From the NCBI GenBank assembly GCA_903632075.3, contig CAHIKZ030000391.1:1465001-1529000 (forward strand): 64,000 bases of DNA. Direction: 5' to 3'. The position numbers and the translations under genes were made by a program. Positions 21,124 to 33,539 of this stretch are shown here, piece after piece. Positions within the stretch are counted from its first letter, which is position 1. Every line of letters starts with the position of its first letter. The stretch is from Acanthosepion pharaonis (lineage: Eukaryota > Mollusca > Cephalopoda > Sepiida > Sepiidae). The notes below the pieces were generated by a model that worked only from the letters and a program-made list of their open reading frames with translations, was not told the DNA's origin and ran no database searches.

Positions 21124-21900
21124 TCAGGGCAAGAAATTCTTTTTATTCGAACCGTCCGAATGATCAGCGGCAGGGATGTGTCTCCTCAAAGTCCTGACAT
21201 AATCAGCCATCGTGCCTATATTCCAGCATCCCTGATACCTGGTCTCCATCTCTTACATGTCCTGATGGAACCACTTCCCCTATTCCTCGCTCATTGATCT
21301 CATATTCTCGATCCATAGATTAGAATAAATAATACATTTTGCTGCTCATATTACATACATGGTTTCTGAAAGTTCTGCGTAAATCCTGGCCGTGATGTTG
21401 CCAAGAAAGATCTTTACGACCTGAACAAAAGCTTTCTATACTTCCAGTTCTACTCCGGACATTGACTTTTCAAACTCTGGATTTCTGATGATCTGACGTA
21501 TTTGAGGACCACCAAAAATTCTGGCTTTCAACTTCTCCATCGTCAACCCTGTTAAAGCCTGGCACAGGGAAGTAAAACAGCCACCATTCTTGTCCAGAAC
21601 TGCTTGATAAAACCCAGCTTGTTGTGCGGTGCTGGGAAAAGTATCGTGTATCTTTCCACCAGCGACATATTGATGACGTTCGTTGCTCTGCAAGTCATCA
21701 ATTCCTCAGGAACAGGTCATTCCTTTTTTAGGGTAAGGCTGGGCAGTGTCCCTACTATCCCACATGCATAGAAAGCATGGGTACTTGGTGAATCCAAACT
21801 GTTGGCCCAACAAAACGTTCGTCATCTTCAGGTCAGCACAAATAAACCACTCATGCTTATCATAATTTTCTCCAGGGCTTCCGCGAGAAGTGAGAGACAA
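21124..21900 (-). pseudogene. Pseudogene of the KYPCFLCxWDSR protein family (function unknown)
   Basis: The minus strand from 21900 reads GENYDKHEWFICADLKMTNV, LLGQQFGFTKYPCFLCMWDS, then after a stop KLKARIFGGPQIRQIIRNPE. After further stops come FHQDM, RYQGCWNIGTMADYV, and LRRHIPAADHSD with a terminal KKNFLP and TGA at 21126. I recall this block order from a large family of uncharacterised invertebrate proteins that looks transposon-amplified. The CxxC-like FLC and WDSR residues are kept. At least four in-frame stops show this copy is dead. The N-terminal part is missing. A host origin cannot be excluded, but nothing here suggests a working gene. Confidence 0.6.
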
Positions 21901-22089
21901 GTACAGGTTTCATTTTAAAGGATCACATTTCATTATCTAAATCAGCTTCGAAAATAAAATTTCCTTGGCCCATGTATTTGCTTATTTAGCTGTTTTATTT
22001 TAGCTTTTTCAACATTGTAATAGATAAGTTATTGTTAGAGTTATACACTTTCGTTCTGTTGAAATATGGTATATGTGTGTGATAGTAGT

Positions 22090-22235
22090 TATTTAAGCCG
22101 AGTTACCAGATCAGGACCAATAATATAGCTGATTTTTCTTTGAAATATTATAAAGATTCTCTAAATATATAATAGAAGCACCGATCTATTTTTGCCAGCA
22201 AGAGGGAAAAGTAGACTTACAAATATTTAAGTAGC
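22090..22235 (-). pseudogene. Duplicated LINE segment
   Basis: GAGTTACCAGATCAGGACCA, AATATAGCTGATTTTTC and GACTTACAAATATTTAAG repeat, with few differences, the segment at 22829-22980. This is a local direct duplication of about 145 bp within a CR1/jockey-like LINE fragment. Confidence 0.65.
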
Positions 22236-22429
22236 TTTACATATGGTATACGAATGTGATATTAATTATATTAGTTTATTTTACGTGTGTATTTACAGTT
22301 ATATTCTGCAAATGAAAACATCACTGTAAAGTCTTATATACGAGCAATATGACTTTATTTTGTATTGTCAATAAATTTGACAAAAAAAAAGAATATCATT
22401 ATTATCCTTAAACCAATTTATTTTATCAT

Positions 22430-22990
22430 TTCACCCCACGCAAAGCAGTAAAGCCACTAAGATACAAGAAGTTAGTGAGTCTAAAGAAGAAAAAAAAAAG
22501 AGAAATATTATTAAGGAGCGAGAAAAATAAAAGAAGAGTAATGATTGCAGGTAATGATTGACATTGCATTTCAATTTTTGAAGATCTAAGTTAGCCGCAA
22601 AGAATTGAGCTAGAAGTGTGAGAAAAGAAACTGTTAACATTGAGCTTACGGTTACATCTAGGCCAATTCAACTGTGAATTGATGAGACCTTACCGCCAAT
22701 CTAGTACTGCGCTTAAATTCTTAAAATCTAGATAGCATAGAGAATAGTTCATCAGAAATAGTACCATAAAAGTATTTATAAAAAAACGCATAGGAAAGTT
22801 ATATTACGGAGGTGTGAAAGTGGTTGAAGACGAGTTACCAGATCAGGACCAATAATATAGCTTATTCTTTTTTGAATTTTTATCAAGAATCTCTAAATAT
22901 ATAATAGAAGCACCGGTCCATATGTAACAGCAATATTCAAAGCAAGAGGGAAAGGTAGACTTACAAATATTTAAGGAGAGCTGAATTGTC
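22430..22990 (-). pseudogene. CR1/jockey-like LINE 3' fragment
   Basis: The minus-strand translation has the LINE order with many stops: YLEILDKI-like, IGPDLVTRLQPLSHLRN, then VSFLTLLAQFFAA and LKCNVNHYLQSLL at the C-terminus. The 3' UTR has AAGCCACTAAGATACAAG reversed. It is an old copy, more decayed than those at 16 and 36 kb. Confidence 0.7.
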
Positions 22991-24279
22991 TAGAATGACG
23001 CTATGACCCGGTTTTCTTAGCAACAGACCTAGCAATGAGTTTAATAAAATCTTTCTACTTCATGACAATCATGAATGTTAACCTGAGAAGGTGAAACGAA
23101 TCACTTTCTTGGAGGGTAGCATCAGCCATAAAGATGGGCGAGAGGAAGGAGTGATTTATCGAGAAGCTTCATTTGTGATATGATATTATGTTTGCATTGC
23201 TAATACAGTTTATTAAAAACGTGCTCATTTTCTTCATTAAACCAGGTATCCGGATATATATATTTTGTTTTCCATGTGAGCTAATATAAAATATAGACTA
23301 GATAGACATTATCACTGATATATAATATTTTTTTAGGCAGGGGTTCTCTGAGACAGGTAAACTATTTCAAGGGTTCCACAAGCGTAAAAAGGTTGGGAAA
23401 CACTGAAATAGCTTATGAAATTATTACAGGTATGATAGTATAAGTTATTCAACATTAACTACTGTCAAGTGTCCCAAACACCTACATAATAGTCAGATCA
23501 ACTCCTAGCAGAAATTCAGATTTTTATTGCAGTTCTAAAATCCGATTAACTCTGTCTTGTATGAGGTTACCGGTCGCGTGTATTATCTTACTTAACCATA
23601 ATTCTCTTCATACAGTCAGTTTGCATTCTGAATGCAGTTTTGGCACAGGTTGTTATTAATCGACGAAGCGTTATGCTAATACGTGTACTTAGCAGCGTGT
23701 ATTATGTACATTTAAATTACTAGCACTTTGGCTTGTCTAACCAAACTTAACCTGTTTGCATTTATGTATGAACGTTGAGAACATGTAATCTGTTTATTTC
23801 TGGCTCGTCTTTCTTTTTTTCACTGCAACATGACGTCGAACAAGTGTTCCAGCCAAGTCAGATTCCAAGGACTTCGAATGCAGATTTAAAAAAAAAAATT
23901 CCCCTGTCTATCCTCTTTGGGGATGTTTACCGTTTTATTTCCAGTACTCCAAAATGAGACGCTTAACTATCTTTGAAGCTTCATGCTAGACAATTTCCCC
24001 ATACAAAAAGAGGAACAAGCTGAGAATAACACAGGTGGAACATATGAAAAACGAAGAAGTTTTAAGTAAAATGGGAACGAAAAGGACAGTTTTATAAAGA
24101 GACGATTGGAATCTTTTATTTTTTTTTTGTTAATGTTTAGCGGCATATCAACACCTCTATGGGTATTTAATGCTGGAATCTATATATTTTGTAAACATAT
24201 TTTTCTTGGGATAATAATATTTTTAATGATACTAGTCTTACTAATTAACCCACAGCAGAGAGACAGAAGTGGTGGATTC
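22991..24279. other. Mostly unrecognised; possible short hAT MITE remnant at 23335-23405
   Basis: CAGGGGTTCTCTGAGAC and GGTTGGGAAACACTG about 70 bp apart resemble the ends of tiny hAT MITEs, but no target duplication is evident. The rest has no supportable feature. Confidence 0.3.
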
Positions 24280-24405
24280 ATAGCTTTCCCAAGGATATTT
24301 GTTCGTAAGTGAATATAACGAACCCAACTGGAATTAGAACTCGGCTCTACGATTAACAATTCCCAGCCATTATCCATTACACGAACCGCGCATCCTAGCT
24401 AACTG
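24280..24405 (-). repeat. tRNA-derived SINE, family E
   Basis: The reverse strand has GCGGTTCGTGTAATGGATAA (A-box region), GAGCCGAGTTCTAATTCC (B-box region) and the TTCACTTACGAACAAATATC tail, parallel to the copy at 25560-25683. Confidence 0.6.
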
Positions 24406-24705
24406 CAGCCACCATATTCCCTAGATCTCACCCTTTGCGGCTTTTTTTCCTGCTTCCAAACATCAATACCCATGAAAGGAAGCAGATTTGAACGCCTCGA
24501 TGAAATCGAAGAGAACGCAACGAAGCAGCTGTTTGCTATGAACAAAAGATTTTCAAAAATGCTTGCAGCAATGAAAACAACGTTGAATAACTGTTGTAGC
24601 TTCAGAATGGTACTATTTCGAAGGAGTTTAAATACGGAAGTGATATGTGTTGTAGTTTTCTTCTTATATCATTCCCGATACATTTTGGTCATCCCTCGTA
24701 TATGA
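24406..24705 (+). pseudogene. Mariner-like transposase C-terminal fragment
   Basis: The frame carries a degraded D-x-LTLCGFF block (family: SPDLTPCDFFLF), then MKGSRFERLDEIEENATKQL and a basic tail region with MLAAMKTTLNNCCSF, where relatives have a QxWKRRWxKCVxxxGxYFEG block. It ends in HSRYILVIPRI, like the FRILIPDTSR-type end of that family. Only the last 90 or so residues remain; the first catalytic aspartates are gone. Confidence 0.55.
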
Positions 24706-24992
24706 AGAGAAGCTCGTCAGGCACAAATGCTTAACAAACGATACTCGTAGATTATTTTTATTATAGTGAGATTGATCTAAACTAGATACATGAATAATTA
24801 CATCTTGTGTCAATCTAGCATAGTCATAATAAGTTTTACATTGCCTCCATTATATACGGAAATATTTCGCAATTTAAAATCATATTACGAAATCTGCGTC
24901 TATTATTATCGTCTTGAAATGCACAAAGTTAAATATCTAAGATTTCTTTTAAAATGAATTAAACGGGGCTTGAATATTCATTACTTTTAAAG

Positions 24993-25070
24993 TGCTGCAA
25001 CGGATAGGAAACAGTGGAGAGCCATTATCGACAACGTCCTTAAGGGACACTGCGCATGGAAGAAGACTCT
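24993..25070 (+). pseudogene. RTE-like LINE C-terminal tail
   Basis: One frame reads ATDRKQWRAIIDNVLKGH, the terminal signature of RTE-like LINE proteins (compare AWRAMVINTLKGCG at 4.7 kb). The fragment is too short to place further. Confidence 0.55.
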
Positions 25071-25175
25071 CAGATAGTCCGTGGTATTCGGCCTTCCTAA
25101 TTCCATCCCTGAATTGTGGAATGTACATTTTACAATTACAGTTTGTGAGAAACTCTTCCAATCATCTAAGAAGTG

Positions 25176-25178
<3 letters not shown>

Positions 25179-25236
<58 letters not shown>
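25179..25236. repeat. (TA)n microsatellite
   Basis: Perfect TA tract. Confidence 0.97.
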
Positions 25237-25238
<2 letters not shown>

Positions 25239-25550
25239 TCGTCATCCATCCATTCGTCTCGAGAGACGATGGAATAATGCGGTGCGCTACGAGCCTGGGC
25301 CGGATATATGGAAAACTAGGGATGCTCAGACGTCTAGTTCCCCATCTCGGCCTTGCTATAAAGAGTCCAAAGCTGAGGATAAACCAATACAGTTTGGTAG
25401 CAGCACGACTGCAGAAGTTGCCGGAAGGTAGCCGTCCATCGGCCTTAGGGGCTCCACTCCGGGTTTCAATTCAGAGTTGTTCTTCTCCGAGACCAGTTTC
25501 CATCCAAGTCTATAGAACTCAGGCTGTCTTGTTATTTATCCATAGCTGGA
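25237..25550. repeat. Dispersed GC-richer repeat
   Basis: The segment CCGAGACCAGTTTCCATCCA..CTATAGAACTCAGGCTG..TTATTTATCCATAGCTGG resembles 53440-53520 (ACCAGTTTCTATCCAGAGC, CTATAGAACCCAGTTTG). The front part (CATTCGTCTCGAGAGACGAT) is palindromic. The 202-codon frame across it starts in the LINE tail and passes through (TA)n, so it is not a gene. Confidence 0.4.
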
Positions 25551-25559
25551 GGGAGAAGA

Positions 25560-25683
25560 ATATGATTCTTATTTTCCCAAGGGTATTGGTACGTAAGTGA
25601 ATGTAATGGATTCGACTGGAGTTCGAACTCGGCTCACCGATTTCTCAATCCAAACCGCTATCCATTACTCCAACGTGCCTCCA
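25560..25683 (-). repeat. tRNA-derived SINE, family E (best copy)
   Basis: The reverse strand reads GGCACGTTGGAGTAATGGAT (A-box region) and GAGCCGAGTTCGAACTCCAG (B box), then TTCACTTACGTACCAATACC. The head is Arg-tRNA-like (compare CTAATGGATAAGG in animal Arg tRNAs), but that parentage is a guess. Confidence 0.7.

Positions 25684-27226
<1,543 letters not shown>

Positions 27227-27259
<33 letters not shown>
27227..27259. repeat. (TA)n microsatellite
   Basis: Replaces the right end of the mariner-like element. Confidence 0.95.
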
Positions 27260-27261
<2 letters not shown>

Positions 27262-27354
27262 ACGTGTGGCCAAATATTATTAAGCTGATATCACATCCCT
27301 GTTAAATGTTGCTGCTTTCCTTTCTTGCTTTTTTTCATCTTTATGCCGTGTCCT

Positions 27355-27839
27355 TTACGGATAGGGAATAACACAGATATATTATAAACAGGAATATATA
27401 CAGAGAAGTAGAAAGTGTTAGCACGAACAATTAAGTTTAGTAGTAATTGTCTGAACGCGACTCTGATTCGGACTGCCTCTGTTTCGTAGTGACTCGCTCG
27501 CTCTGAACTGACAGACTCTTGACGGACTTCACTCCAGACTTCAGACTGAACAGTATTTAGTCACCAACCCCATGAGGGCATCATGTGGCACAAGGCCGGT
27601 TTAACGTGGGATCTCAGCCCGTGGGCTTGGCCCAAAATATGCCCTTCGAATCCGTATAAACGGGTTCGGATCGGTTTCCTGAGACTCCGCCCTTCCTAGC
27701 CTCGTTCGGAGCCCGAAGGCAGAGAGTTCAACCGATCAGCCGATCAACCGATATGGAGATGAAGTCCCCCCTCTTGAGGCGCAGTATTCATTACGTATGG
27801 AATAGTCCATTATGGTATTATGGGTAACGTCCCATAACA
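27355..27839 (-). mobile_element. LTR fragment, same family as 3104-3914
   Basis: On the minus strand it starts TGTTATGGGACG at 27839 and runs through TCCATACGTAATGAATACTG, one tandem unit only (GAACCCGTTTATACGGATTC hairpin, CCGGCCTTGTGCCACATGA), to ACAGAGGCAGTCC and the AGAAGTAGAAAGTGTTAG region. The last 60 bp of the LTR are not recognisable. Carrying one unit instead of two or three shows unit-number variation within the family. Confidence 0.75.
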
Positions 27840-28756
27840 CTACCCTATTCCACTAAACAGGCTTTCTGTGCTAATATTCTTTTAAAAAGTTTTGAATACA
27901 TACCTCCTCCGCACGTACTTAAAATAATAGAGGATACTACATTCTCTAGCCTTGGTAGGGCAAACGATTTAGGAGAAAAGATGTTTCTGAATTCATCTGT
28001 CCAGTCCACGTGGCAAATTACTATGAGGCCGAGAAGGAATACGTTACTTCGACCTTTGATTAGGTTATTTCTTGAGCATGGGTCTCGAGTAGTGTTTCTT
28101 GACACTTGATCTTAAAAGAATGATATTAAGAGGATGTGTCTAGATTATCCAACCCTTTAATTCTCCCCATATTTACTCAAGCACGGACCGTTCGTACTGA
28201 TGAAACGTAATCGTCCCTTGGTAGAGATAACATCTTGTGAGCGAAATATATATATCATGTCTTAAATAAGGTCAGGTGTTAGTCAGTTATGACTTTCAGA
28301 CAGACAGAAAACTGCAATGGTATCGATTTTCCATAACTGACTTAATACTGCAATTTTGTCTCGGATTAAGTCAGGATTGATAAATATCTAGATAGGCGCC
28401 TTCTATGAGGATATGATTAAGAGACCTAACTATTGCATCATTTTACAATTATCATTCACCTACGCCTCGAGGAAGCTAAACAATTCATCTAATATGAATG
28501 TGATTATGAGTATATCTACTGCTATTTAGAAGGTCCAATCATTTGTTTTGAGCTAGTTATCTTACTACCAGATCTTCGTTTCAGATTTAGCAGATATAAA
28601 GATTAATGCCTTATTACTGTTGTTAATCTTCTTATGTATTCTTACACAGAATAACCATTTTGTAAGGGTTCAGTCTTTACCTACGGCTTTTAGCCTCCTC
28701 GTAAGTGAAGACGGTGCACCTGCATAACAAAAAAATTTCTATGCCTGTGTTGCAAA
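27840..28756. other. No recognised gene
   Basis: AT-rich, mildly open on the minus strand (27845-28105, 86 codons) but without family resemblance. Confidence 0.4.
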
Positions 28757-29186
28757 CAGTGATGGATTTACCTATATCCTCAGCAGGATTAAGCCTAGGG
28801 CCTCAAAATCTATTGGGCCTCCAGCCAATGTGTATAGTTTTTTTGACACACTCATAAAGTTTTCTTAAACATGCTGTTATAACGCATTGTCGACGTTAGT
28901 AATTTTCCTTATGTTCTATTTTAGAATAATTCTGTCTTAAGCCGATAACTCGATGCTAGCATTGATTTCTTTATAGGTTTTTAAAAACGTTGACATTCAT
29001 GGAATTTTTCAATCGCATATGTCGAATTTAGCTTTTGTTTTTTAGAGGAGGAATAGTTAATCGGCTTTACTCAAATTGTATAATTTAACATTCTTCCATT
29101 TTTCCTCTTCACGTGAGAATAGATGATTCGGAAGGCTCTCACAAGTGGAATAATCTAGGGCCCCTCTTCATCTGAATCCGATCCTG
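28757..29186. mobile_element. Non-autonomous hAT-like element with 8-bp target duplication
   Basis: Left end CAGTGATGGATTTACC and inverted right end CAGGATCGGATTC, both followed by GGCCC/GGGCCT-rich sequence typical of hAT ends that begin CAG..CGGATTTA. The flanks GTTGCAAA (28749-28756) and GTTGGAAA (29187-29194) match at 7 of 8 positions. Length is 430 bp with no transposase. Confidence 0.7.
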
Positions 29187-29194
29187 GTTGGAAA

Positions 29195-29825
29195 GTATGA
29201 ATAAATTCCATTATTATTATCATTTGTTTTCAAATAAGCTGCACTCTTAAAGATGATTTCAAACGTTAGTCAAGGAATTACATCCATTGTAACTAATGAC
29301 GACATTAAAGATACAACAAACATGGATGAAATAATATTTTTATCGCATGAGTTGCGGTAATGAATTTCAAAGTAAAATTCCGATTGCATTATATAAAGGC
29401 ATTAATCAAAAAAAAGCTATCTTTAAACGTGAATTTATTTTACTCTTTTAATTAAGATCGACCATTCTCAGATAGAAATTATTAATTTTAATACCTCAAG
29501 TTTTAGTGCGTTAGAAAGACTATTAAAAAAAAGCGGGAATTTTTCTTCCCGAATAGTCAAAACGTTTAATTGCATCAGGTTGGAATAAAAAAAAAAGCTT
29601 GCCGTAATAAGTTTGCTGCTTTTCTAGTTGATGTCCATGGTTTGTTTTTCTTCAACAGAGGAATTAATATAAACTGGCCTATAATTATTTTATTTTAATT
29701 ATCTAGTAAAGTTTCTTGGTCTAGACTGGCTGATATTATTTTCACTGTTGAAAAAAAGGAAAATACATTTACAGCAACTCAAACATACGTAACCACTAAA
29801 ATACCGTTTATTGCAATATTCGATA
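29195..29825. other. No recognised gene
   Basis: AT-rich with A-runs; nothing supportable. Confidence 0.4.
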
Positions 29826-30084
29826 TAGACACATAGGCCGAGTGGTTAAAACGTTCGAATTCTCACCGTGAGACTCGGGTTCGAATCTCACCATGGTCGA
29901 TTTCTCGGTCAGTTATTGCTGGTTATATTTTTTTTTCAAATGCATTGCTGGTAAAACTTTTTCCTTCAAAAATTTATTTCTTCAAAAATGTATCTCTTGT
30001 AATACTCATTTTTCAAAAAAATTATAGCTGGTAATATTTTTTTTCAAAAATATATTGCTGGTAATATTTTTTTCTCTAAAAATG
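29826..30084 (+). repeat. Family B repeat, 5' part with tRNA-like head
   Basis: The head has an A-box-like TAGGCCGAGTGGTTAAAACG and B box GGGTTCGAATCTC, close to Ser/Leu tRNA signatures. A tail of at least four copies of a unit resembling ATTGCTGGTAATATTTTTTT follows. It is cut at 30084 by the solo LTR and resumes at 32056. Confidence 0.65.
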
Positions 30085-32055
30085 TGTGACGTCGTCCCCC
30101 CTGGTCGCAGCGTCGACTGTGTCGTTCGATCCCGTTCGCGACGCCAGCTGTTCGCTCCTCGCTGCTCCAAGTGTGACGTTCTAACCCTTTGGCTAGATTA
30201 ATACCAGCCGCGTCGTTCCCAACCCGCTTCCAACGCCTGGTTACCAGGGTAACTGCACTGATCTCCGGTCTGTCTACCCACGTTGTGATTAGATCTTAGA
30301 CAGACGGGATCAAACAGGGATTGGGCCGTATGCAAGCTGAGTCCAACGGGGGTGATAACACACAAGAAAAATAAAACTCACAAGGTCAAAAATATTGAAG
30401 AAAAAGGTAACAACTTTTTATATCTATTTGCTCGTTACACAAGATTATTCCTACCTCCCGATCCGTTTTGTGGACTGTGGCACCACGCTTCTACCATACA
30501 ACTTTAAGGCTTCGAGTTGCCTGCTCTCTAGGAATTTGCATTTCAGGGTGTGGTTTGGTTTCAACACTGGGCGCTGATCTCTGCCTGTCGTTCACGGCTG
30601 ATCTCTCTCTCGTCGTCCGCGGCGCAAAACTAACTCTCTCTTCAGAGTCTGAATTATTGTTCACTCATCTCCGCCGTCAGTGCGCGAATTAATTTCTTCT
30701 CTTCGGCTTCGGTTGGACGAGCTTATTCACTTCGGCTTGGGTTGGACGAACTTCTCTTCTTAGGCCAAACGGACCAGCCTTTCTTTCCCGCAAAGGGGCG
30801 AATGAACAGGGCCCGCCGTCCGCGCTCAAACTCCCTCGCCGTCTGCGGCGCAACTCTCTCTCGCCGTCCGCGCTGCAACTGATTTCTGTCGGTTGGGGTC
30901 CTGCTTTTATTGACGCAGTCAAAAACTGGGGTGTGTCTGTCGGCGCCAGGGTTTTCTTGATAATTCTAAATACGTATCCACCCTTCTTATTTCTGATTAG
31001 GGATTTTCCATTTTCGGGAACTTACTTTCATTCCTACTCCCTTACTGTGCCTCTGGGGGCGTATACCCGCTTCCCCACTCCTTCGTATGTCATGTGACCG
31101 CTCTCGGCCAATGGGTCCTGGTCGGGTATCTTTCCTCCTCCCTCGCACGTCACGTGACCGCTCTCGGCCAATAGGGTCCTGGTCGAGTGTCTTTCCTCCT
31201 ACTTCATGTATCATGTGACCGCCTTCGGCCAATGAGGCTCTGGTCGGTATTTTTCCCCCTTCCTTCGTGACGTCTTTAATCGGGCGTGGACAATCCGTGG
31301 CTTTGTTTTGGGGGGAGAAACACCTTGCTTAAAAAAACAAAAATTTAAATTGCCCTTTTCGTACGTGACCGAAATGACGCTCTCGGTTTCTTTTACACGC
31401 AGTATTTGTCAAACAGTTTATCGCTAATTGGATACGATCTAAGAAAGGATTTCTCAGACCTGTTGGCGTTCCTCTGAACGCAACAAAAAATATTTCATTC
31501 TCCTCCGGCCGATAATAAAAATCTATTATCTCAAAAAACGACATCACCTTGGGTGGTTTTTTTCCAACTCTAGAAATTGTCTGGGTTTTCGTATTAATGG
31601 TTTGTTTTCATATCCTTAGATACACTTCCCCCATCCCCTTAGACTTTACTATCATCTCAATGACACCCTTTTCATTTGTTACTTATCAATATTTTTTTCA
31701 TTGTCCCTAAAATTCGTTTCTCCAACCAATTGATAACAAACTTCCATTTTTCGTGGACACGGAAGTAGGTCAGGTACTTGACCGGGAATATCTTCCAACA
31801 TCTGTTATGTATCAATCGAGCGTGTGTTTATTCGCTTATGACCTTGTTTTCGTATTGTATTTTTCTTTTTTTCTTTCTTTTTCTCCTTCTTTTCTTTCTT
31901 TCTCCCAGATCGCTTGAATGTAAAGAAAGAATTATTCCTAACCCCGAAATATTTTTCAGCCCTAAATAATTATCAAATGGTTGACAAACCGAAAAAAACA
32001 AATCATATATTTATGAATATTTCTCTTCAGTTTTCTAATTATGCATGGTGCCACA
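30085..32055 (-). mobile_element. Solo LTR of about 2 kb (TGTGGCACC..GACGTCACA)
   Basis: On the minus strand the LTR runs from TGTGGCACC (32055) to GACGTCACA (30085). The 4-bp target AATG is duplicated at 30081-30084 and 32056-32059, and the insertion splits a family B tail unit. The copy at 59634-61751 is collinear over the whole length, including the AGAAAAATATTCAT-like start, purine-rich tracts, CACGTGAC/CCAAT repeats, a TATA-like AATAAAAGCAGG start region and GTCTGTCTAAGATCTAATC near the end. There is no internal region, so this is a recombination product. The GC-rich open stretches inside (for example 30689-30922) are LTR sequence, not genes. Confidence 0.85.
31081..31262 (-). promoter_or_regulatory. 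Three 60-bp direct repeats with E-box and CCAAT motifs in the LTR U3
   Basis: Three near-copies each contain CACGTGACC- or CATGTGACC-type boxes and GGCCAAT. A CRE-like TGACGTC follows at about 31267. The block lies upstream, in LTR sense, of the TATA-like AATAAAAGCAGG at about 30910. The arrangement resembles enhancer repeats in retroviral-type U3 regions; function is inferred. Confidence 0.55.
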
Positions 32056-32345
32056 AATGAATTGCTGGTAATGTATTGCTGGTATTCATTTTTTCTTCAA
32101 AATCATATTGTTGGGAATAACTTTTTTTTACACTTTCATAGTGTATGACCCCAGTTTGGGAGTTAACTATTTACCCATAGCTGGGGCCCTAACAGGTGGT
32201 ACCACCCCGGATCAGGGTGGACCTGGTAACACCAACAATTAAGAGGTGGTCCCACGCTCCTCAAAACCTCATGATCAGAGGCCTTGCTGTTCGACGTAGT
32301 TTATCGTCTTACCCAGGACGCGGATGTAGTTAATCATCATACCCA
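32056..32345 (+). repeat. Family B repeat, 3' part
   Basis: Continues the interrupted tail (AATGAATTGCTGGTAATG) and then the body: ACCCCAGTTTGGGAGTTAAC, TTTACCCATAGCTGG, CACCAACAATTAAGAGGTGG and a twice-repeated GTAGTTTATCGTC/GTAGTTAATCATC end. Confidence 0.7.
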
Positions 32346-33042
32346 GCACGCCGCGTAAAGTTTGAACTCAGCACGCTGATTCCATCTTTGGCGCCGATAA
32401 ACATTACACCAATATAATATCCAAAATGTAAATGTAATATGAGCCGTTTCCTTATAAGGAAACATTAGCCATTCATTTTCCGAGCAACTAATGCTAATCC
32501 CGGTTTAAATATAAAAATAGCTTTCACGAAAAGTTTTTTTCTCAAATTCACTGTTGCTGCTCTTTCAGGCACTGATGGGTAGTTTCCTTCGTAAATTTTT
32601 GAACGTCAACATCTTAGTTGTATCATTAATTTCTCTTTGAGTTACAGGTGCTATTCAATTTAGTTTTTGCTGCTGTCGAAGGTCCTCAATTAATGAGGTT
32701 TCTATTATTTGGTACATTTTTTTTTATTCTGTACCGCCTGATTACAAGATTCGACAAAGAATGGTTCTCGGTGAGACAGTTTTAAACAATGAGCCACAAC
32801 GGTTCTACCAGTAACAATGGCTTGTACAATATTACCCAGGTCTGACAATTATCATATTTCCTAGATCTCACTACTTGCTACTATTCCCTCTCCTCAAAAA
32901 TCAATTCTCACTTGAAAATAAGATTTCGAGACCTCAATGTAATCCAAAAGAATTCAAAGAAGCAGCTGCTCACCATACCAAAAAAAAAAAAAAAATAAAA
33001 GGAATTCCAATATAAGAAAAAAAGGAAAAAAAGTTGCATATA

Positions 33043-33110
<68 letters not shown>

Positions 33111-33390
33111 AACAAATTTGGCGTTATTCATCGCATTTATATGAACGTCTTGATCTGACGAGGATATTTTGGAATATGTCTCGAGATTTTTTTTTCTTTT
33201 AATGTTTTGTGACACCATATAGAAATGATAGATTCAAATACCATCTTAGAAGCATGTGGATGATCCTATCGATACTCGAAAGAAAAGAAGAAATATGAAT
33301 TCATAGAATAAGTTATATCAAACTGAGGATAATACAAAAGAACTAATATTTAGGAGATTCCCATTCGCTTTACGTTCGAGGTAAACTATT
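32346..33390. other. No gene; contains (TA)29 at 33049-33107
   Basis: An open stretch across the TA tract is a repeat artefact. At 32360-32415 the reverse strand has a weak B-box-like GAGTTCAAAC. Nothing else is supportable. Confidence 0.45.
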
Positions 33391-33539
33391 ACTGACTATA
33401 CTAACAGTACGTACAATGGAGAAAAATAGTGTCCTATGAATGAATTGTCGTCTAGATTACGCAAAAAATGAAAATAATACTGACATCTCATTTTAACATT
33501 TATCAAAATTACACAAAAATATCTTGAAATACTGAAGAG

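Noticed and set aside
23335..23405. Short hAT MITE
   Set aside because: Ends are suggestive, but no 8-bp target duplication could be found; left only as a note.
24992..25600. Longest open frame in the window (202 codons)
   Set aside because: It joins a LINE tail, a (TA)n tract and a dispersed repeat; composition is incidental and no known domain appears.
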